The translations under genes and the position numbers were made by a program. From the NCBI GenBank assembly GCA_016788635.1, contig JAEUSU010000041.1, forward strand, positions 297,830-361,829: a stretch of 64,000 nt of DNA. Reading direction: 5' to 3'. Under the pieces are notes generated by a model that saw nothing but the letters and a program-made list of their open reading frames with translations, ran no database searches and was not told the origin of the DNA. Each line of letters opens with the position of its first letter. The first letter of the stretch is position 1. The DNA comes from Flavobacteriales bacterium (GTDB lineage Bacteria > Bacteroidota > Bacteroidia > Flavobacteriales_F > PHOS-HE28). Below are positions 16,357 through 25,004 of the stretch, piece after piece.

Positions 16357-17573
16357 GCAGCGACCATACGCTCCGGCTCTTCACCATGCGCTTTCCACAG
16401 GGAAGCGGCGAGGCCTTCCTGGAGAACGAGCTGCCGGTGCTGGCGGAAGGCTTTCGGCACGTGGAGATCTACCCGCTCTTCCGTGCGGAAGGCCTGCGTG
16501 CCTTGCCACCGAACGTGGAGGTGAAGCACGTGCTGGGCGATCCCTACCGTCCGGCCTCGGTGCTGGAGATCGCGAAGCACTGGCGCAACTGGAGCATGGT
16601 AATGGCCCGCCTGCGCGCTTCCGCACCAGATGGTGCGCATTGGCGTGCGGCCTGGCGCGACACCCACAGCCGCATGCGGCAAGCCCTGTCCCGCGCCATC
16701 CGCCTGCGCTTGGCATTGGCGAGCGATCCATCGGCCCTCCACTACAGCTACTGGTCCGGCGACTGGGCCACCGTGCTGGGCCTGCTCCGCGTGATGGACC
16801 CCGGCTTCCGCTTCGTGTCCCGCATGCACGGCTTCGACCTCTTCGCCGAGCGGCAGACGCAGGGCTGGCCCGTGTTCCAGCGGTTCCATATCGAACAGGC
16901 GGAGCGCGTCTTCGTGGCCTCGCAGGCCGGGCTGGACGACCTGCAAGCCCGCTACCCGGATCATGCCGGGCGTTTCGAGCTGGCCCGTTTGGGCACACGC
17001 GACCACGGCCACGGTCCGTTGCCGGCGGAAGGCCCACTGCATATCGTGAGCTGCGCGCACCTGGTCCCGCTGAAGCGGGTGGCCCTGCTGGCGGAAGCCC
17101 TGCACGACGTGCCGGTGCCGTGGCGGTGGACACACATCGGTGACGGTCCGGAGCGCGCGGAGGTGGAGGCGCTGGCCCCGCGAAGCGAAGGCACCGAGGT
17201 GGTCCTGCTCGGTGAGCGCCCCAACGCCGAATTGCTGGACTGGTACCGGCGAACTCCCATCGACGTGTTCGTGCACACCAGCGCGAGTGAGGGCGGTGTG
17301 CCGGTGGCCCTGCAGGAAGCAGCGAGCTTCGGCATCCCATTGCTGGCCCTGGATGCCGGTGGTGTGCGGGAGATCGTGAACGCACGGACAGGTGTGCTGC
17401 TGCCGCACCAGGCCACCCCGGCGCAACTGGCCGCTGTGCTGAGGGACTGGCGTAACTCTCCCGGCGCATCGTCCGGTTTCCGCGAAGGGGTAAGGAACTA
17501 CTGGTCCGATCATTTCCGCGCGGAAGCGACCTTCGCACGTTTCCACGAACGCCTGCTCGCCACGCTCAGCTGA
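16353..17573 (+). CDS. Glycosyltransferase, GT4-like
   Basis: 406 residues, GT-B. N-terminal domain LRLFTMRFPQGSGEAFLENE is typical of Bacteroidota GT4 proteins. The donor domain has LHIVSCAHLVPLKRVALLA and the EX7E region ASEGGVPVALQEAASFGIPL followed by ALDAGGVREIV. The ATG at 16353 overlaps the upstream stop. It lies before the MBOAT/SGNH acyltransferase pair, 4 bp from the MBOAT start. Confidence 0.9.
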   Translation: MSSDHTLRLFTMRFPQGSGEAFLENELPVLAEGFRHVEIYPLFRAEGLRALPPNVEVKHVLGDPYRPASVLEIAKHWRNWSMVMARLRASAPDGAHWRAAWRDTHSRMRQALSRAIRLRLALASDPSALHYSYWSGDWATVLGLLRVMDPGFRFVSRMHGFDLFAERQTQGWPVFQRFHIEQAERVFVASQAGLDDLQARYPDHAGRFELARLGTRDHGHGPLPAEGPLHIVSCAHLVPLKRVALLAEALHDVPVPWRWTHIGDGPERAEVEALAPRSEGTEVVLLGERPNAELLDWYRRTPIDVFVHTSASEGGVPVALQEAASFGIPLLALDAGGVREIVNARTGVLLPHQATPAQLAAVLRDWRNSPGASSGFREGVRNYWSDHFRAEATFARFHERLLATLS

Positions 17574-17577
17574 AGCC

Positions 17578-19020
17578 GTGCTCTTCAACTCGCTCCAATT
17601 CGCGCTCTTCTTCCCGCTGGTGGCCCTGCTGCACTGGCTGCTGCCCTTCCGCCTGCGCTGGCCTTTGCTGCTTGCCGCCAGCTACTACTTCTACATGCAG
17701 TGGCGCATCGACTATGCGCTGCTGCTGGTGGTGAGCACCGTGATCGACTATGCCGCCTCATTGGGCATCGCCCGCAACGAGGATCCCGCCGCACGCAAGC
17801 GCTGGCTGCTGCTCTCGATCGCGAGCAACCTCGGCATCCTTTTCTTCTTCAAGTACTTCAATTTCCTCAACGACAGCTTCCGCGGTCTGTTCGCGCAAGC
17901 GGGCTGGGCCTACGCCGTGCCTGATCTGGACGTGCTGCTGCCGATGGGCATCAGCTTCTACACCTTCCAGACGCTCAGCTACACCATCGATGTGTACCGG
18001 GGGCACATCCAGCCCACGCGCCACTTCGGTCGCTTCGCATTGTACGTCACCTTCTTCCCGCAGCTCGTGGCCGGGCCCATCGAGCGCGCACCGTCGCTGC
18101 TCCCGCAGTTCTTCCGCGAACGCAGTTACGATCATGCGCGCACCATCGCCGGGCTGAAGCAGATGCTCTGGGGCTTCTTCAAGAAGCTCGTGATCGCCGA
18201 CCGGTGCGCGGTGGTGGTGGACGAGGTCTTCAACCATCCCGGCCAGCATGATGGGGCGTCGATCCTGCTCGCCACCTTCCTCTTCGCGCTGCAGATCTAC
18301 GGCGACTTCAGCGGCTACAGCGACATCGCCATCGGCGGGGCACGCGTGCTGGGCTACGACCTCATGCAGAACTTTCGCACGCCGTACGGAGCCACCAGCA
18401 TCAGCGCGTTCTGGTCGAAATGGCACATCAGCCTCAGCACCTGGTTCCGGGATTACCTCTACATCCCCCTCGGCGGCAACCGTGTGATCCGCTGGCGCTG
18501 GTACTTCAATCTGGCCGTGGTCTTTCTGGTGAGCGGCCTGTGGCATGGCGCCAATTGGACCTTCGTGATCTGGGGCGCGCTGCACGGGCTTTACCTCATT
18601 CTCGCCCTGGTGTGCGCACCGTTCTGGAAGCGCTTCGATGCCGCGACCGGTCTGGCGCGCATGCCCCGGTTGAAACAGGCGCTCAATGTGGCCGTCACCT
18701 TCGCGCTGGTGCTGCTTACCTGGACGGTGTTCCGCGCCAACCGCGTGGGCGATCTGCCGGTGCTCTTCAAGGCGATGTGGAACATGCAGCCCAGCCTTGC
18801 GCTCACGGTGATCCCCGTTGTGCAACTGGGCATACTCTCGGTCACCACCCTGCTGGCCGTGCTCTTCTTTCTGGTAGACGGGCGCGTGGACCGCTGGGCC
18901 AAGGGTGAACGTCCGTGGGGCGCACGCTGGAAGGAGTACGGCTTCTGTGGTGCGCTGCTGGCCTTCATCCTCATCTTCGGTCACTTCGGCGGCACGGCCT
19001 TCATCTACTTCCAGTTCTGA
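17578..19020 (+). CDS. MBOAT family O-acyltransferase (AlgI-like), copy 1
   Basis: 480-residue polytopic inner-membrane protein of the membrane-bound O-acyltransferase family. Landmarks are MLFNSLQFALFFPLVALLHW at the GTG start, GISFYTFQTLSYTIDVYRG, FPQLVAGPIERA and the active-site region FLVSGLWHGANWTFVIWG with the conserved histidine. AlgI-type proteins pass acyl (usually acetyl) groups across the membrane to a periplasmic acetyl-transferring partner. The next gene encodes an SGNH-like candidate partner (2 bp gap), so the pair probably O-acylates the exported glycan. Confidence 0.93.
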   Translation: MLFNSLQFALFFPLVALLHWLLPFRLRWPLLLAASYYFYMQWRIDYALLLVVSTVIDYAASLGIARNEDPAARKRWLLLSIASNLGILFFFKYFNFLNDSFRGLFAQAGWAYAVPDLDVLLPMGISFYTFQTLSYTIDVYRGHIQPTRHFGRFALYVTFFPQLVAGPIERAPSLLPQFFRERSYDHARTIAGLKQMLWGFFKKLVIADRCAVVVDEVFNHPGQHDGASILLATFLFALQIYGDFSGYSDIAIGGARVLGYDLMQNFRTPYGATSISAFWSKWHISLSTWFRDYLYIPLGGNRVIRWRWYFNLAVVFLVSGLWHGANWTFVIWGALHGLYLILALVCAPFWKRFDAATGLARMPRLKQALNVAVTFALVLLTWTVFRANRVGDLPVLFKAMWNMQPSLALTVIPVVQLGILSVTTLLAVLFFLVDGRVDRWAKGERPWGARWKEYGFCGALLAFILIFGHFGGTAFIYFQF

Positions 19021-19022
19021 AC

Positions 19023-19970
19023 ATGCTGCGCCGCTTCGTCCTTCCCTTGTTCACGCTGCTGGCGGTGGCGGCGGTGATCTATGCGGTGCTCTTCACGGTC
19101 CTGGTGAAATGGGAGCGCGATGGCGTGCCACTCGTGTACCGCCTGGGCGGCGCCTTGAACCAGAAGGGTGGCAACAGCTGGCAGAAGTTCCAGGAGTACG
19201 ACCCGCATGCGCCGGTGGACCTGCTCTTCATTGGCTCCTCGCACGCCTACCGCGGTTATGATCCGCGCATTTTCGCGCGGCATGGCAACACCTCCTTCAA
19301 CCTCGGCACCAGCGCACAGAGCCCGTTGAACACCCGCGCGATCATTCGGCATGTGGTGGATCCGAAGGCGGTGAAGCTGCTGGTGATCGACGTGTACGAG
19401 GGCGCCTTCGCCACGGACGGGTTGGAGAGCACCGCCGACCTCACCCAGAACTGCAGCTCGGATGCCGCCGCAACGGAGATGGTGTGGCACCTGAAGGACC
19501 CACGCGGCCTGAACATGCTCGCCCTGCGCCACCTGCGACGCGATGCACCGGCCATGTACCGTGACAGTGCGTATGTGGAAGCGGGCTTCTCCCAACGCAC
19601 CGACTCGCTGAAGACCGTTGCGCACACGGCGCCCATGCCCCCCGTGCAATCCGCACAGCGAAGGCACTTCCAGGCCATGCTGAAGCAATGCCACGCGCGC
19701 AGCATGCGCGTGGTGCTGGTGGACCACCCGAAGCCTTCCACGGCGGACCGCGAGCGGCATGCGCAGTGGGCGGAATGGGTGCGCACGGAAGCGGAGCATT
19801 ACGGCATCCCCTTCATCGACCTCGCCTTCGATCACGGCTTGCCCATCCACGACCTGCACCACTTCTACGACCACAACCACTTGAACCAGGCCGGCGTGGA
19901 GCTTTTCAATGCGCGGCTGATCGATGAGTTGGAGCGGCGGGGCTTGCTTGGCCCTTCGAGCGCCAGGTGA
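19023..19970 (+). CDS. SGNH/AlgX-DltD-like periplasmic acyltransferase partner, copy 1
   Basis: 315 residues with one N-terminal membrane anchor (about residues 5-27) and a periplasmic SGNH-hydrolase-like domain. The nucleophile block is VDLLFIGSSHAYRGYDP, and the catalytic Asp-x-x-His block is FYDHNHLNQAG. Both are intact. It directly follows the MBOAT gene, the standard arrangement of AlgI/AlgX, PatA/PatB and Dlt systems, and so is likely to move acyl groups onto the polysaccharide in the periplasm. Confidence 0.82.
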   Translation: MLRRFVLPLFTLLAVAAVIYAVLFTVLVKWERDGVPLVYRLGGALNQKGGNSWQKFQEYDPHAPVDLLFIGSSHAYRGYDPRIFARHGNTSFNLGTSAQSPLNTRAIIRHVVDPKAVKLLVIDVYEGAFATDGLESTADLTQNCSSDAAATEMVWHLKDPRGLNMLALRHLRRDAPAMYRDSAYVEAGFSQRTDSLKTVAHTAPMPPVQSAQRRHFQAMLKQCHARSMRVVLVDHPKPSTADRERHAQWAEWVRTEAEHYGIPFIDLAFDHGLPIHDLHHFYDHNHLNQAGVELFNARLIDELERRGLLGPSSAR

Positions 19971-19974
19971 AGGC

Positions 19975-19982
19975 TATTTTCG
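19975..19982 (+). promoter_or_regulatory. Promoter -7 box (TATTTTCG)
   Basis: TAnnTTCG variant 6 nt before the GTG at 19989. It suggests the glycosyltransferase-acetyltransferase-wecB group has its own promoter within the longer run. Confidence 0.5.
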
Positions 19983-19988
19983 GCGCCC

Positions 19989-20924
19989 GTGCGCATCGCC
20001 ATCGTCATCCCCTGCCACAACGTGGAGCGTTTGCTGCCAGAAGCGCTGGCAAGCGTGGCGGCCCAGCAGTACCGGGACCTGGAACTGGTGCTGGTGGATG
20101 ATGGCAGCAATGATGGCACGGCGGCCGTGATGGAGGAGTGGGCCCGCACCCATGCCCACGTGAAGGTGCTGCGGCTGGCCCACACCGGTGCCGCCCATGC
20201 GCGCAATGCCGGTCTGAAAGCCTGCACGGCGGATTGGGTGCAGTTCCTGGATGCCGATGACACCCTCCACCCGGACAAGATATCCGGGCAGGTGGCCCTG
20301 CTGGCCGCACAGCCGCATGCCGACGTGGTGGTGGGCGACTACGAACAGCTGCTGCCTAACGGCCGCCTCATCCCCGTGGAAGCCCTGCACGACCAGCCCT
20401 GGATGGCACTGATCAAGACCCGCATGGGCACCACCAGCGCCAACCTGTGGAGGCGTGCGGCGGTGGAACGCGCCGGCGCTTGGGATGAGTCACTGGAGAG
20501 CAGCCAGGACTACGACCTGCTCTTTCGCATGCTGAAACAGGTTGCGCAGGTATGCTGGGACAGGCGTGTGACGACCACCGTGCTCAAGCGCGTCACCGGC
20601 TCCATCAGCCGCACCGATGAGCACGCCAACTGGCAGCGCTACATCGCCCTGCGCGCGCACATGCGCGATCATCTGCGCGAGGCGGGTCCACGGGAACATG
20701 CCACCGAGATCGCCGTGCTGGACCAGTACCTCTTCATGGCCATTCGCGAAGTGGGCCGGCACGATGCGGGTGAGGCCGCCCTGCTGTACGAACGTCTGAT
20801 GCCGCGCGGTTTCCAGCCGGAGGAAAGCCGGGCCATCACCCGCCGCTACCTGCACTTGTTTAATTTGCTCGGGTTCGCCGGTGCCGAGCACATGCTGCAC
20901 CTGCTCAAACGCCCGAACGCCTGA
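19989..20924 (+). CDS. Glycosyltransferase family 2
   Basis: 311 residues starting at a GTG (RIAIVIPCHNVERLLPEALA). LVLVDDGSNDGTAAVM and VQFLDADDTLHPDKI are the nucleotide and metal sites. The gene is preceded by its own TATTTTCG box and followed 3 bp later by a hexapeptide acetyltransferase. Confidence 0.9.
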   Translation: MRIAIVIPCHNVERLLPEALASVAAQQYRDLELVLVDDGSNDGTAAVMEEWARTHAHVKVLRLAHTGAAHARNAGLKACTADWVQFLDADDTLHPDKISGQVALLAAQPHADVVVGDYEQLLPNGRLIPVEALHDQPWMALIKTRMGTTSANLWRRAAVERAGAWDESLESSQDYDLLFRMLKQVAQVCWDRRVTTTVLKRVTGSISRTDEHANWQRYIALRAHMRDHLREAGPREHATEIAVLDQYLFMAIREVGRHDAGEAALLYERLMPRGFQPEESRAITRRYLHLFNLLGFAGAEHMLHLLKRPNA

Positions 20925-20927
20925 GGC

Positions 20928-21521
20928 ATGATCCGTTCCCACCAGGACTATCTGGAACACCTTGAAGCGGACCGCATCGCATTGCGCCGCACCATGGGCT
21001 ACCAGCTGTGGTGGGACGAGGTGTGGAAGTTCCAGCGCCTGCTGCGGAAGATGGAGTACATGATGAATTGCCTGCGCCACAAGGGCATCATCGGCCGCAT
21101 CCGCTACAAGCTCGTCTCCATGCGTTTCCATGCCCAGAGCGTGCGCTGCGGCTTCGACATCCCGCCCAACGTCTTCGGGCCCGGCCTCAGCATCGCCCAT
21201 CGCGGCACCATCGTGGTGCACCCGGATGCCCGCGTGGGCAAGAACTGCCGCATCCACGTGGATGTCGTCATCGGCACGCGGCCCGGGCCGGACGACCTGG
21301 TGCCCACCATCGGCGACAATTGCTACATCGGGCCCGGTGCCAAGATCTTCGGCGACATCACCATCGGGCCGAACACCGCCATCGGCGCCAACTCCGTGGT
21401 GAACGCCTCTTTCCCCGAGGGCTTCATGACCATCGCTGGGGCGCCGGCACGCAAGGTGAGCGATACGCCCAGCACCGAGTTCATCATCGCCACGCGCAGC
21501 CACAAGAAGACCCTCGGATGA
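20928..21521 (+). CDS. Hexapeptide-repeat acetyltransferase (CysE/serine acetyltransferase-like)
   Basis: 197 residues. The N-terminal helical part is followed by a left-handed beta-helix with hexapeptide turns (PNVFGPGLSIAHRGTIVVHP, VGKNCRIHVDVVIG, IGDNCYIGPGAKIFGDITIG, IGANSVV) and the terminal IAGAPARKVS pattern common to this class. The catalytic histidine is probably in SIAHRG. In polysaccharide loci such enzymes acetylate a nucleotide sugar or lipid-linked sugar; a true serine acetyltransferase role is less likely here. Overlaps wecB by 4 bp. Confidence 0.85.
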   Translation: MIRSHQDYLEHLEADRIALRRTMGYQLWWDEVWKFQRLLRKMEYMMNCLRHKGIIGRIRYKLVSMRFHAQSVRCGFDIPPNVFGPGLSIAHRGTIVVHPDARVGKNCRIHVDVVIGTRPGPDDLVPTIGDNCYIGPGAKIFGDITIGPNTAIGANSVVNASFPEGFMTIAGAPARKVSDTPSTEFIIATRSHKKTLG

Positions 21522-22621
21522 AGCGGCTCGCGTTGGTGGTGGGCACGCGCCCCAACTTCATCAAGGTCACCCAGTTCCGCCGTGTGGCGCAGGAGCGCGG
21601 CATGGAACTTCATCTCATCCACACCGGTCAGCACTTCAGTGCGGGCATGGCCGATGTGTTCTTCACGCAGTTCGGCCTGGAGCCGGACCACTGGCTGGAG
21701 GTGGGTGCCGGAAGCCCCAACGAGCAGTTCGCACGCATCATGCTGAAGCTGGAGCCCGTGCTCGCGCAGGTAAGGCCCGATCGGGTGATGGTGGTGGGCG
21801 ACGTGAACAGCACCCTGGCCGCCGCGCTCACCGCGAACAAGATGGGCCTGCCGCTGGCGCACCTCGAGAGCGGCCTGCGCAGCTTCGACCGCAGCATGCC
21901 CGAGGAGCACAACCGCATCCTCACCGATCAGCTCTCGGACCACTTCTTCATCACCGAGCAGAGCGGCAAGGACAACCTGCTGCGCGAAGGACGACCCTTG
22001 GAGGCCCTGCACTTCGTGGGCAATACCATGATCGATACGCTCGTGGCCTTCGAACCGCAGATCCACGCCTCATCCGTGCTGCAGGAGCTGGGTCTTGGTG
22101 AGGGCGGCCATGTCCTCATGACCATCCATCGGCCGGCCACGGTGGACGTGCCGGAGCGACTTGCGGAGCTGCTAGATCTGATCGCTGACATCGCATCCCC
22201 TTCGACGGGCTCAGGGAGACGCGTTGTATTCCCGATCCACCCGCGCACGGTAAAGAACCTCGAGGCTTTCGGGCTGAAGGCGAAGGCCGATGCGATCAAG
22301 GGCCTCATCCGCACCGCGCCGCTGGACTACTTCGCCTTCCAGAAGCTCATCGCCACCTGCGCCTTCATCGTTACCGACAGCGGTGGCATCCAGGAGGAGA
22401 GCACCTACCGCCGCGTGCCCTGCCTCACCCTGCGGCCCAACACCGAGCGGCCCATCACCGTCACCCTGGGCACCAACGAACTGGTGCCGCTGGACCTGCG
22501 CGCCATGCGTGAGGCCATCACTCGCATCGAGACCGGCCGCTTCAAAAAGGGCGAGGTGCCGCCGCTCTGGGACGGCCGCGCCACGGAACGCGTGTTCGAT
22601 GTGCTGGAGCGGATGCGTTGA
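21518..22621 (+). CDS. wecB: UDP-N-acetylglucosamine 2-epimerase, non-hydrolysing
   Basis: Interconverts UDP-GlcNAc and UDP-ManNAc for surface glycans; 367 residues, normal size. Family motifs: VVGTRPNFIKVTQFRR, LHLIHTGQHFSAGM, VVGDVNSTLAAAL, HLESGLRSFDRSMPEEHNR, VTDSGGIQEESTYRRVPCLT and RPNTERPITVTLGTNELV. The segment SPSTGSGR (about residues 227-234) is read from a repeat-like stretch (22196-22222) in a loop just before VVFPIHPRT. The 3' end is partly repeated 90 bp downstream. Start ATG overlaps the upstream stop. Confidence 0.95.
   Translation: MKRLALVVGTRPNFIKVTQFRRVAQERGMELHLIHTGQHFSAGMADVFFTQFGLEPDHWLEVGAGSPNEQFARIMLKLEPVLAQVRPDRVMVVGDVNSTLAAALTANKMGLPLAHLESGLRSFDRSMPEEHNRILTDQLSDHFFITEQSGKDNLLREGRPLEALHFVGNTMIDTLVAFEPQIHASSVLQELGLGEGGHVLMTIHRPATVDVPERLAELLDLIADIASPSTGSGRRVVFPIHPRTVKNLEAFGLKAKADAIKGLIRTAPLDYFAFQKLIATCAFIVTDSGGIQEESTYRRVPCLTLRPNTERPITVTLGTNELVPLDLRAMREAITRIETGRFKKGEVPPLWDGRATERVFDVLERMR
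22196..22222 (+). repeat. In-frame repeat-like segment inside wecB
   Basis: The stretch centred on CTTCGACGGGCTCAGGGAGA resembles dispersed intergenic repeats with a TTCGACnnGCTCAGG core known from many bacterial genomes. It is read in frame as PSTGSG within a surface loop. Family assignment is from memory. Confidence 0.4.
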
Positions 22622-22702
22622 ACAGAATGTCACTCCGGGCTTGAGCCGGAGTCGCGAGATCGCAGGATCGCCGATCCATGCGTGTTCGTTGTGCTGGAGC
22701 GG
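22591..22702 (+). repeat. 90-bp-spaced direct repeat of the wecB 3' end
   Basis: Bases 22591-22612 (CGTGTTCGATGTGCTGGAGC start) recur at 22681-22702 with one internal mismatch. The copies are exactly 90 bp apart, and copy 2 keeps the same phase and its own stop codon (TAG 22706-22708 region). A perfect 7-bp-stem hairpin (22632-22652, ACTCCGG/CCGGAGT) lies between the copies. Confidence 0.7.
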
Positions 22703-22781
22703 GTATAGGCACTGTTCCCTGCCGAAGGTTCTCCGCTTCGGGACCTGCGGCGGTTAAATGGGGCTTCCCTTCCTTTGCCCC
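22622..22781. other. Intergenic region with hairpin and repeat copy
   Basis: 160 bp between wecB and the next glycosyltransferase. It holds the hairpin at 22632-22652 (no T-tract, so not a standard terminator), the second copy of the wecB end, and a promoter-like box at 22770. No credible gene seen. Confidence 0.6.
22770..22777 (+). promoter_or_regulatory. Promoter -7 box (TTCCTTTG)
   Basis: Variant of TAnnTTTG with T for A at the second base, 4 nt before the ATG at 22782. Weak match by itself but positioned like the others. Confidence 0.4.
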
Positions 22782-23900
22782 ATGCTCCTCTACCTCACCC
22801 ACAACGACCAACCCGGCGGGGTGTATTGGAGCCAGGTGACCGATGTGGTGAACCACCTGAACAGCCTGGGGAGTGAGCGGGTGCGGCTGGTGGCGTTGGT
22901 CTCGGCGCGGGGGTGGTGGCAGAGCCGCAAGGCCATCCGTGCCCATTGCCCGGATGCGCTGGTGCTGCCGCAATGGCCAGGCGTGCGCAACTGGGAACGG
23001 AACGTCTTGCTGCTGTCCATGCTTTGCCGGTGGCTGCGCCCCAAGGGGGTGATCGCGCGTGGCGTTTTCGCCACTTGGATGGGCCTTCGCCTGCGCGAGA
23101 AGGGGCTGGTGGGCAAGGTCTGCTTTGATGGGCGTGGTGCCTACGCCGCTGAGTGGGAGGAGTATCGCGTGGTGGACGATGACGTGATGATCGCGGCCAT
23201 GCGCCCACTGGAGAGCGAAGCGGTGAACGCGAGCGACTTCCGCATCGCGGTGAGCCAGGCACTGGTGGCGCATTGGAAAGAGCGCTATGGATATTCGGGA
23301 ACAGCGCATGTGGTGATCCCCTGCACGCTGGGCACCGATGCATCCATCAACACCGCACCCGGTCAGGTCGCCCGCCGAGCGGAGAAGATCACGTTGGTCT
23401 ACGCCGGCTCCACCGCTGGCTGGCAGTCCTTCGGGCTGCTGGAGCAGTTGCTGGTGAAGGTGCTGGAAGCGCAGCCAGATGTGGACGTGCTCTTTCTTTC
23501 CAAGGAGGACGCCAACAACCGGCGCCTGCGCGAGCGCTTCCCCGGCCGGGTGCGCATCGAATGGCTGTCGGCCGCGCAGGTCCCATCGGCACTGTCTGCC
23601 TGCGATTTCGGGTTGCTTGTCCGCGAGGACACGCTCACCAACCGCGTGGCCAGCCCCACCAAGTTCGCGGAGTACCTGGCCGCAGGGTTGCCGGTGCTGA
23701 TCTCACCGTACATCGGTGACTTCAGTGCGTTGGTGGAACGCGAACAGCTGGGACAGATCGTGGCGCTTGATGGCCCCATACCTGCACTGCAACGGCCCAG
23801 CTCCGATGAACGCACACGTATGAAGCGGTTCGCCATGGAGTGGTTCACAAAGGGTGCATTTGACGCGCATTATCGCCGCGTGATCGAAGCGCTCGCGTGA
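22782..23900 (+). CDS. Glycosyltransferase, GT4-like
   Basis: 372 residues. It begins MLLYLTHNDQPGGVYWSQV, typical of GT-B proteins. The donor domain has ITLVYAGSTAGWQSFGLLEQ and a C-terminal LTNRVASPTKFAEYLAAGLP segment with the E-containing motif of short-chain GT4 members, then VLISPYIGDF. It is monocistronic between two promoter-like boxes. Substrate unknown. Confidence 0.78.
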   Translation: MLLYLTHNDQPGGVYWSQVTDVVNHLNSLGSERVRLVALVSARGWWQSRKAIRAHCPDALVLPQWPGVRNWERNVLLLSMLCRWLRPKGVIARGVFATWMGLRLREKGLVGKVCFDGRGAYAAEWEEYRVVDDDVMIAAMRPLESEAVNASDFRIAVSQALVAHWKERYGYSGTAHVVIPCTLGTDASINTAPGQVARRAEKITLVYAGSTAGWQSFGLLEQLLVKVLEAQPDVDVLFLSKEDANNRRLRERFPGRVRIEWLSAAQVPSALSACDFGLLVREDTLTNRVASPTKFAEYLAAGLPVLISPYIGDFSALVEREQLGQIVALDGPIPALQRPSSDERTRMKRFAMEWFTKGAFDAHYRRVIEALA

Positions 23901-23957
23901 GCGCTCCGGGCTCACCGTTTCCCTGTGCCTCTGTGGTCTTCTTCTCTGAACCTCTTC

Positions 23958-23965
23958 TACTTTCG
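23958..23965 (+). promoter_or_regulatory. Promoter -7 box (TACTTTCG)
   Basis: TAnnTTCG variant 6 nt before the ATG at 23972. The upstream 23901-23957 stretch includes a CTGTGCCTCTGTGGTCTTC phrase that resembles dispersed repeats. Confidence 0.6.
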
Positions 23966-23971
23966 CCGTCC

Positions 23972-24901
23972 ATGTCCAAGCGCATCCTCATCACCGGCGG
24001 TGCGGGCTTCATCGGCTCGGCGTTGGTGGACCGTCTACAGGCCACCGGGCATACTGTCTTCGTGCTGGACGACCTGAGCTTCGGGCGCCGCGAGCTGGCG
24101 CAGGTGCCGGATGAGCGCTTCTATGAGGTGGACATCCGCGATCGTAAGGCGGTGGCGCAGGTGATGGAAGCCGTGCGTCCCCAATGGGTGCTGCACCTGG
24201 CAGCCATCCACTTCATCCCGTACTGCAACGCGCACCCGGTGGAAGCGGCGGACATCAACATCACGGGCACCATCCACGTGCTCGATGCGTGCGCCGCGCT
24301 GGGCGGGGTGGAGCAGGTCTTCGTGGCCAGCACGGCCGCCGTGTATCCGGTGATGGACGGTCCCATTTCCGAGGCCACACCACCCGCACCGGTGGACATC
24401 TACGGCATCACCAAATTGGCCACCGAGAAGCTCGCGGCGGAGTTCCACTACCGCACCCGCATCCCGGTGGTCATCGGCCGCTTCTTCAATGCCTTCGGTC
24501 CCAACGAGACCAATCCGCACCTGATGCCCGAGATCCAGCGGCAGGTTCTGAGTGGCGCGCGCACCCTGCAGCTCGGCAACCTGGACCCCCGGCGCGATTT
24601 CATCCATACGCACGACATGTCGCGGGCCATGCAGCTGTTGCTGGAGAAGGGGATCGCCGGCTGCGAGGTCTTCAACATCGGCCGGGGCATCGAATACAGC
24701 GTGCGGGAGATCGTGGAGGCCTTTGCGCGGCAGCTGGGTGAACCGCTTACCATTGAAGTGGACCCGGCGCGGGTGCGCAAGGTGGAGCGTATGCATTTGC
24801 TGGCCGATGTAACGAAGTTGAAGCGCGCCACTGGATGGGAGCCTGAGTGGGACATCGACCGGGGCGTGGCCACACTGCTGAAGGAGGAAGTGAGAATGTG
24901 A
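23972..24901 (+). CDS. NAD-dependent epimerase/dehydratase (UDP-glucose 4-epimerase-like)
   Basis: Extended short-chain dehydrogenase, 309 residues. The Rossmann motif is ITGGAGFIGSALVDRL, the catalytic serine lies in VFVASTAAVYPV, and YGITK is the YxxxK pair. FNAFGPNETNPHLMPEIQRQ and GNLDPRRDFIHTHDM fit GalE/Gne-type nucleotide-sugar epimerases. The final residues EVRM and the stop codon lie inside the degenerate CACATT-type repeat array, so the array has trimmed or replaced the original 3' end. Confidence 0.88.
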   Translation: MSKRILITGGAGFIGSALVDRLQATGHTVFVLDDLSFGRRELAQVPDERFYEVDIRDRKAVAQVMEAVRPQWVLHLAAIHFIPYCNAHPVEAADINITGTIHVLDACAALGGVEQVFVASTAAVYPVMDGPISEATPPAPVDIYGITKLATEKLAAEFHYRTRIPVVIGRFFNAFGPNETNPHLMPEIQRQVLSGARTLQLGNLDPRRDFIHTHDMSRAMQLLLEKGIAGCEVFNIGRGIEYSVREIVEAFARQLGEPLTIEVDPARVRKVERMHLLADVTKLKRATGWEPEWDIDRGVATLLKEEVRM

Positions 24902-24995
24902 AAATGTGGGAATGGGGAAATGTGGCATTCGGAATGAAGGCGTCCCGGTGAGCATCAACTGAAGCCACATTTCCCCATTTTCACATTCCCACATT
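24890..24995. repeat. Inverted array of AATGTGG/CCACATT units
   Basis: The left arm (24890-24925) consists of degenerate AATGTGA, AATGTGG and AATGGGG units. The right arm (24964-24995) consists of CCACATT, TCCCCATT, TTCACATT and CCCACATT units on the same strand. The arms could pair over about 30 bp around a spacer of about 38 bp. The left arm includes the stop codon of the upstream gene; the right arm ends 9 bp before the next start. Confidence 0.8.
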
Positions 24996-25004
24996 GATCG
25001 GCAC

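Noticed and set aside
22632..22652. Rho-independent terminator after wecB
   Set aside because: Perfect hairpin but no T-tract on either side; kept only as a hairpin within the duplication.
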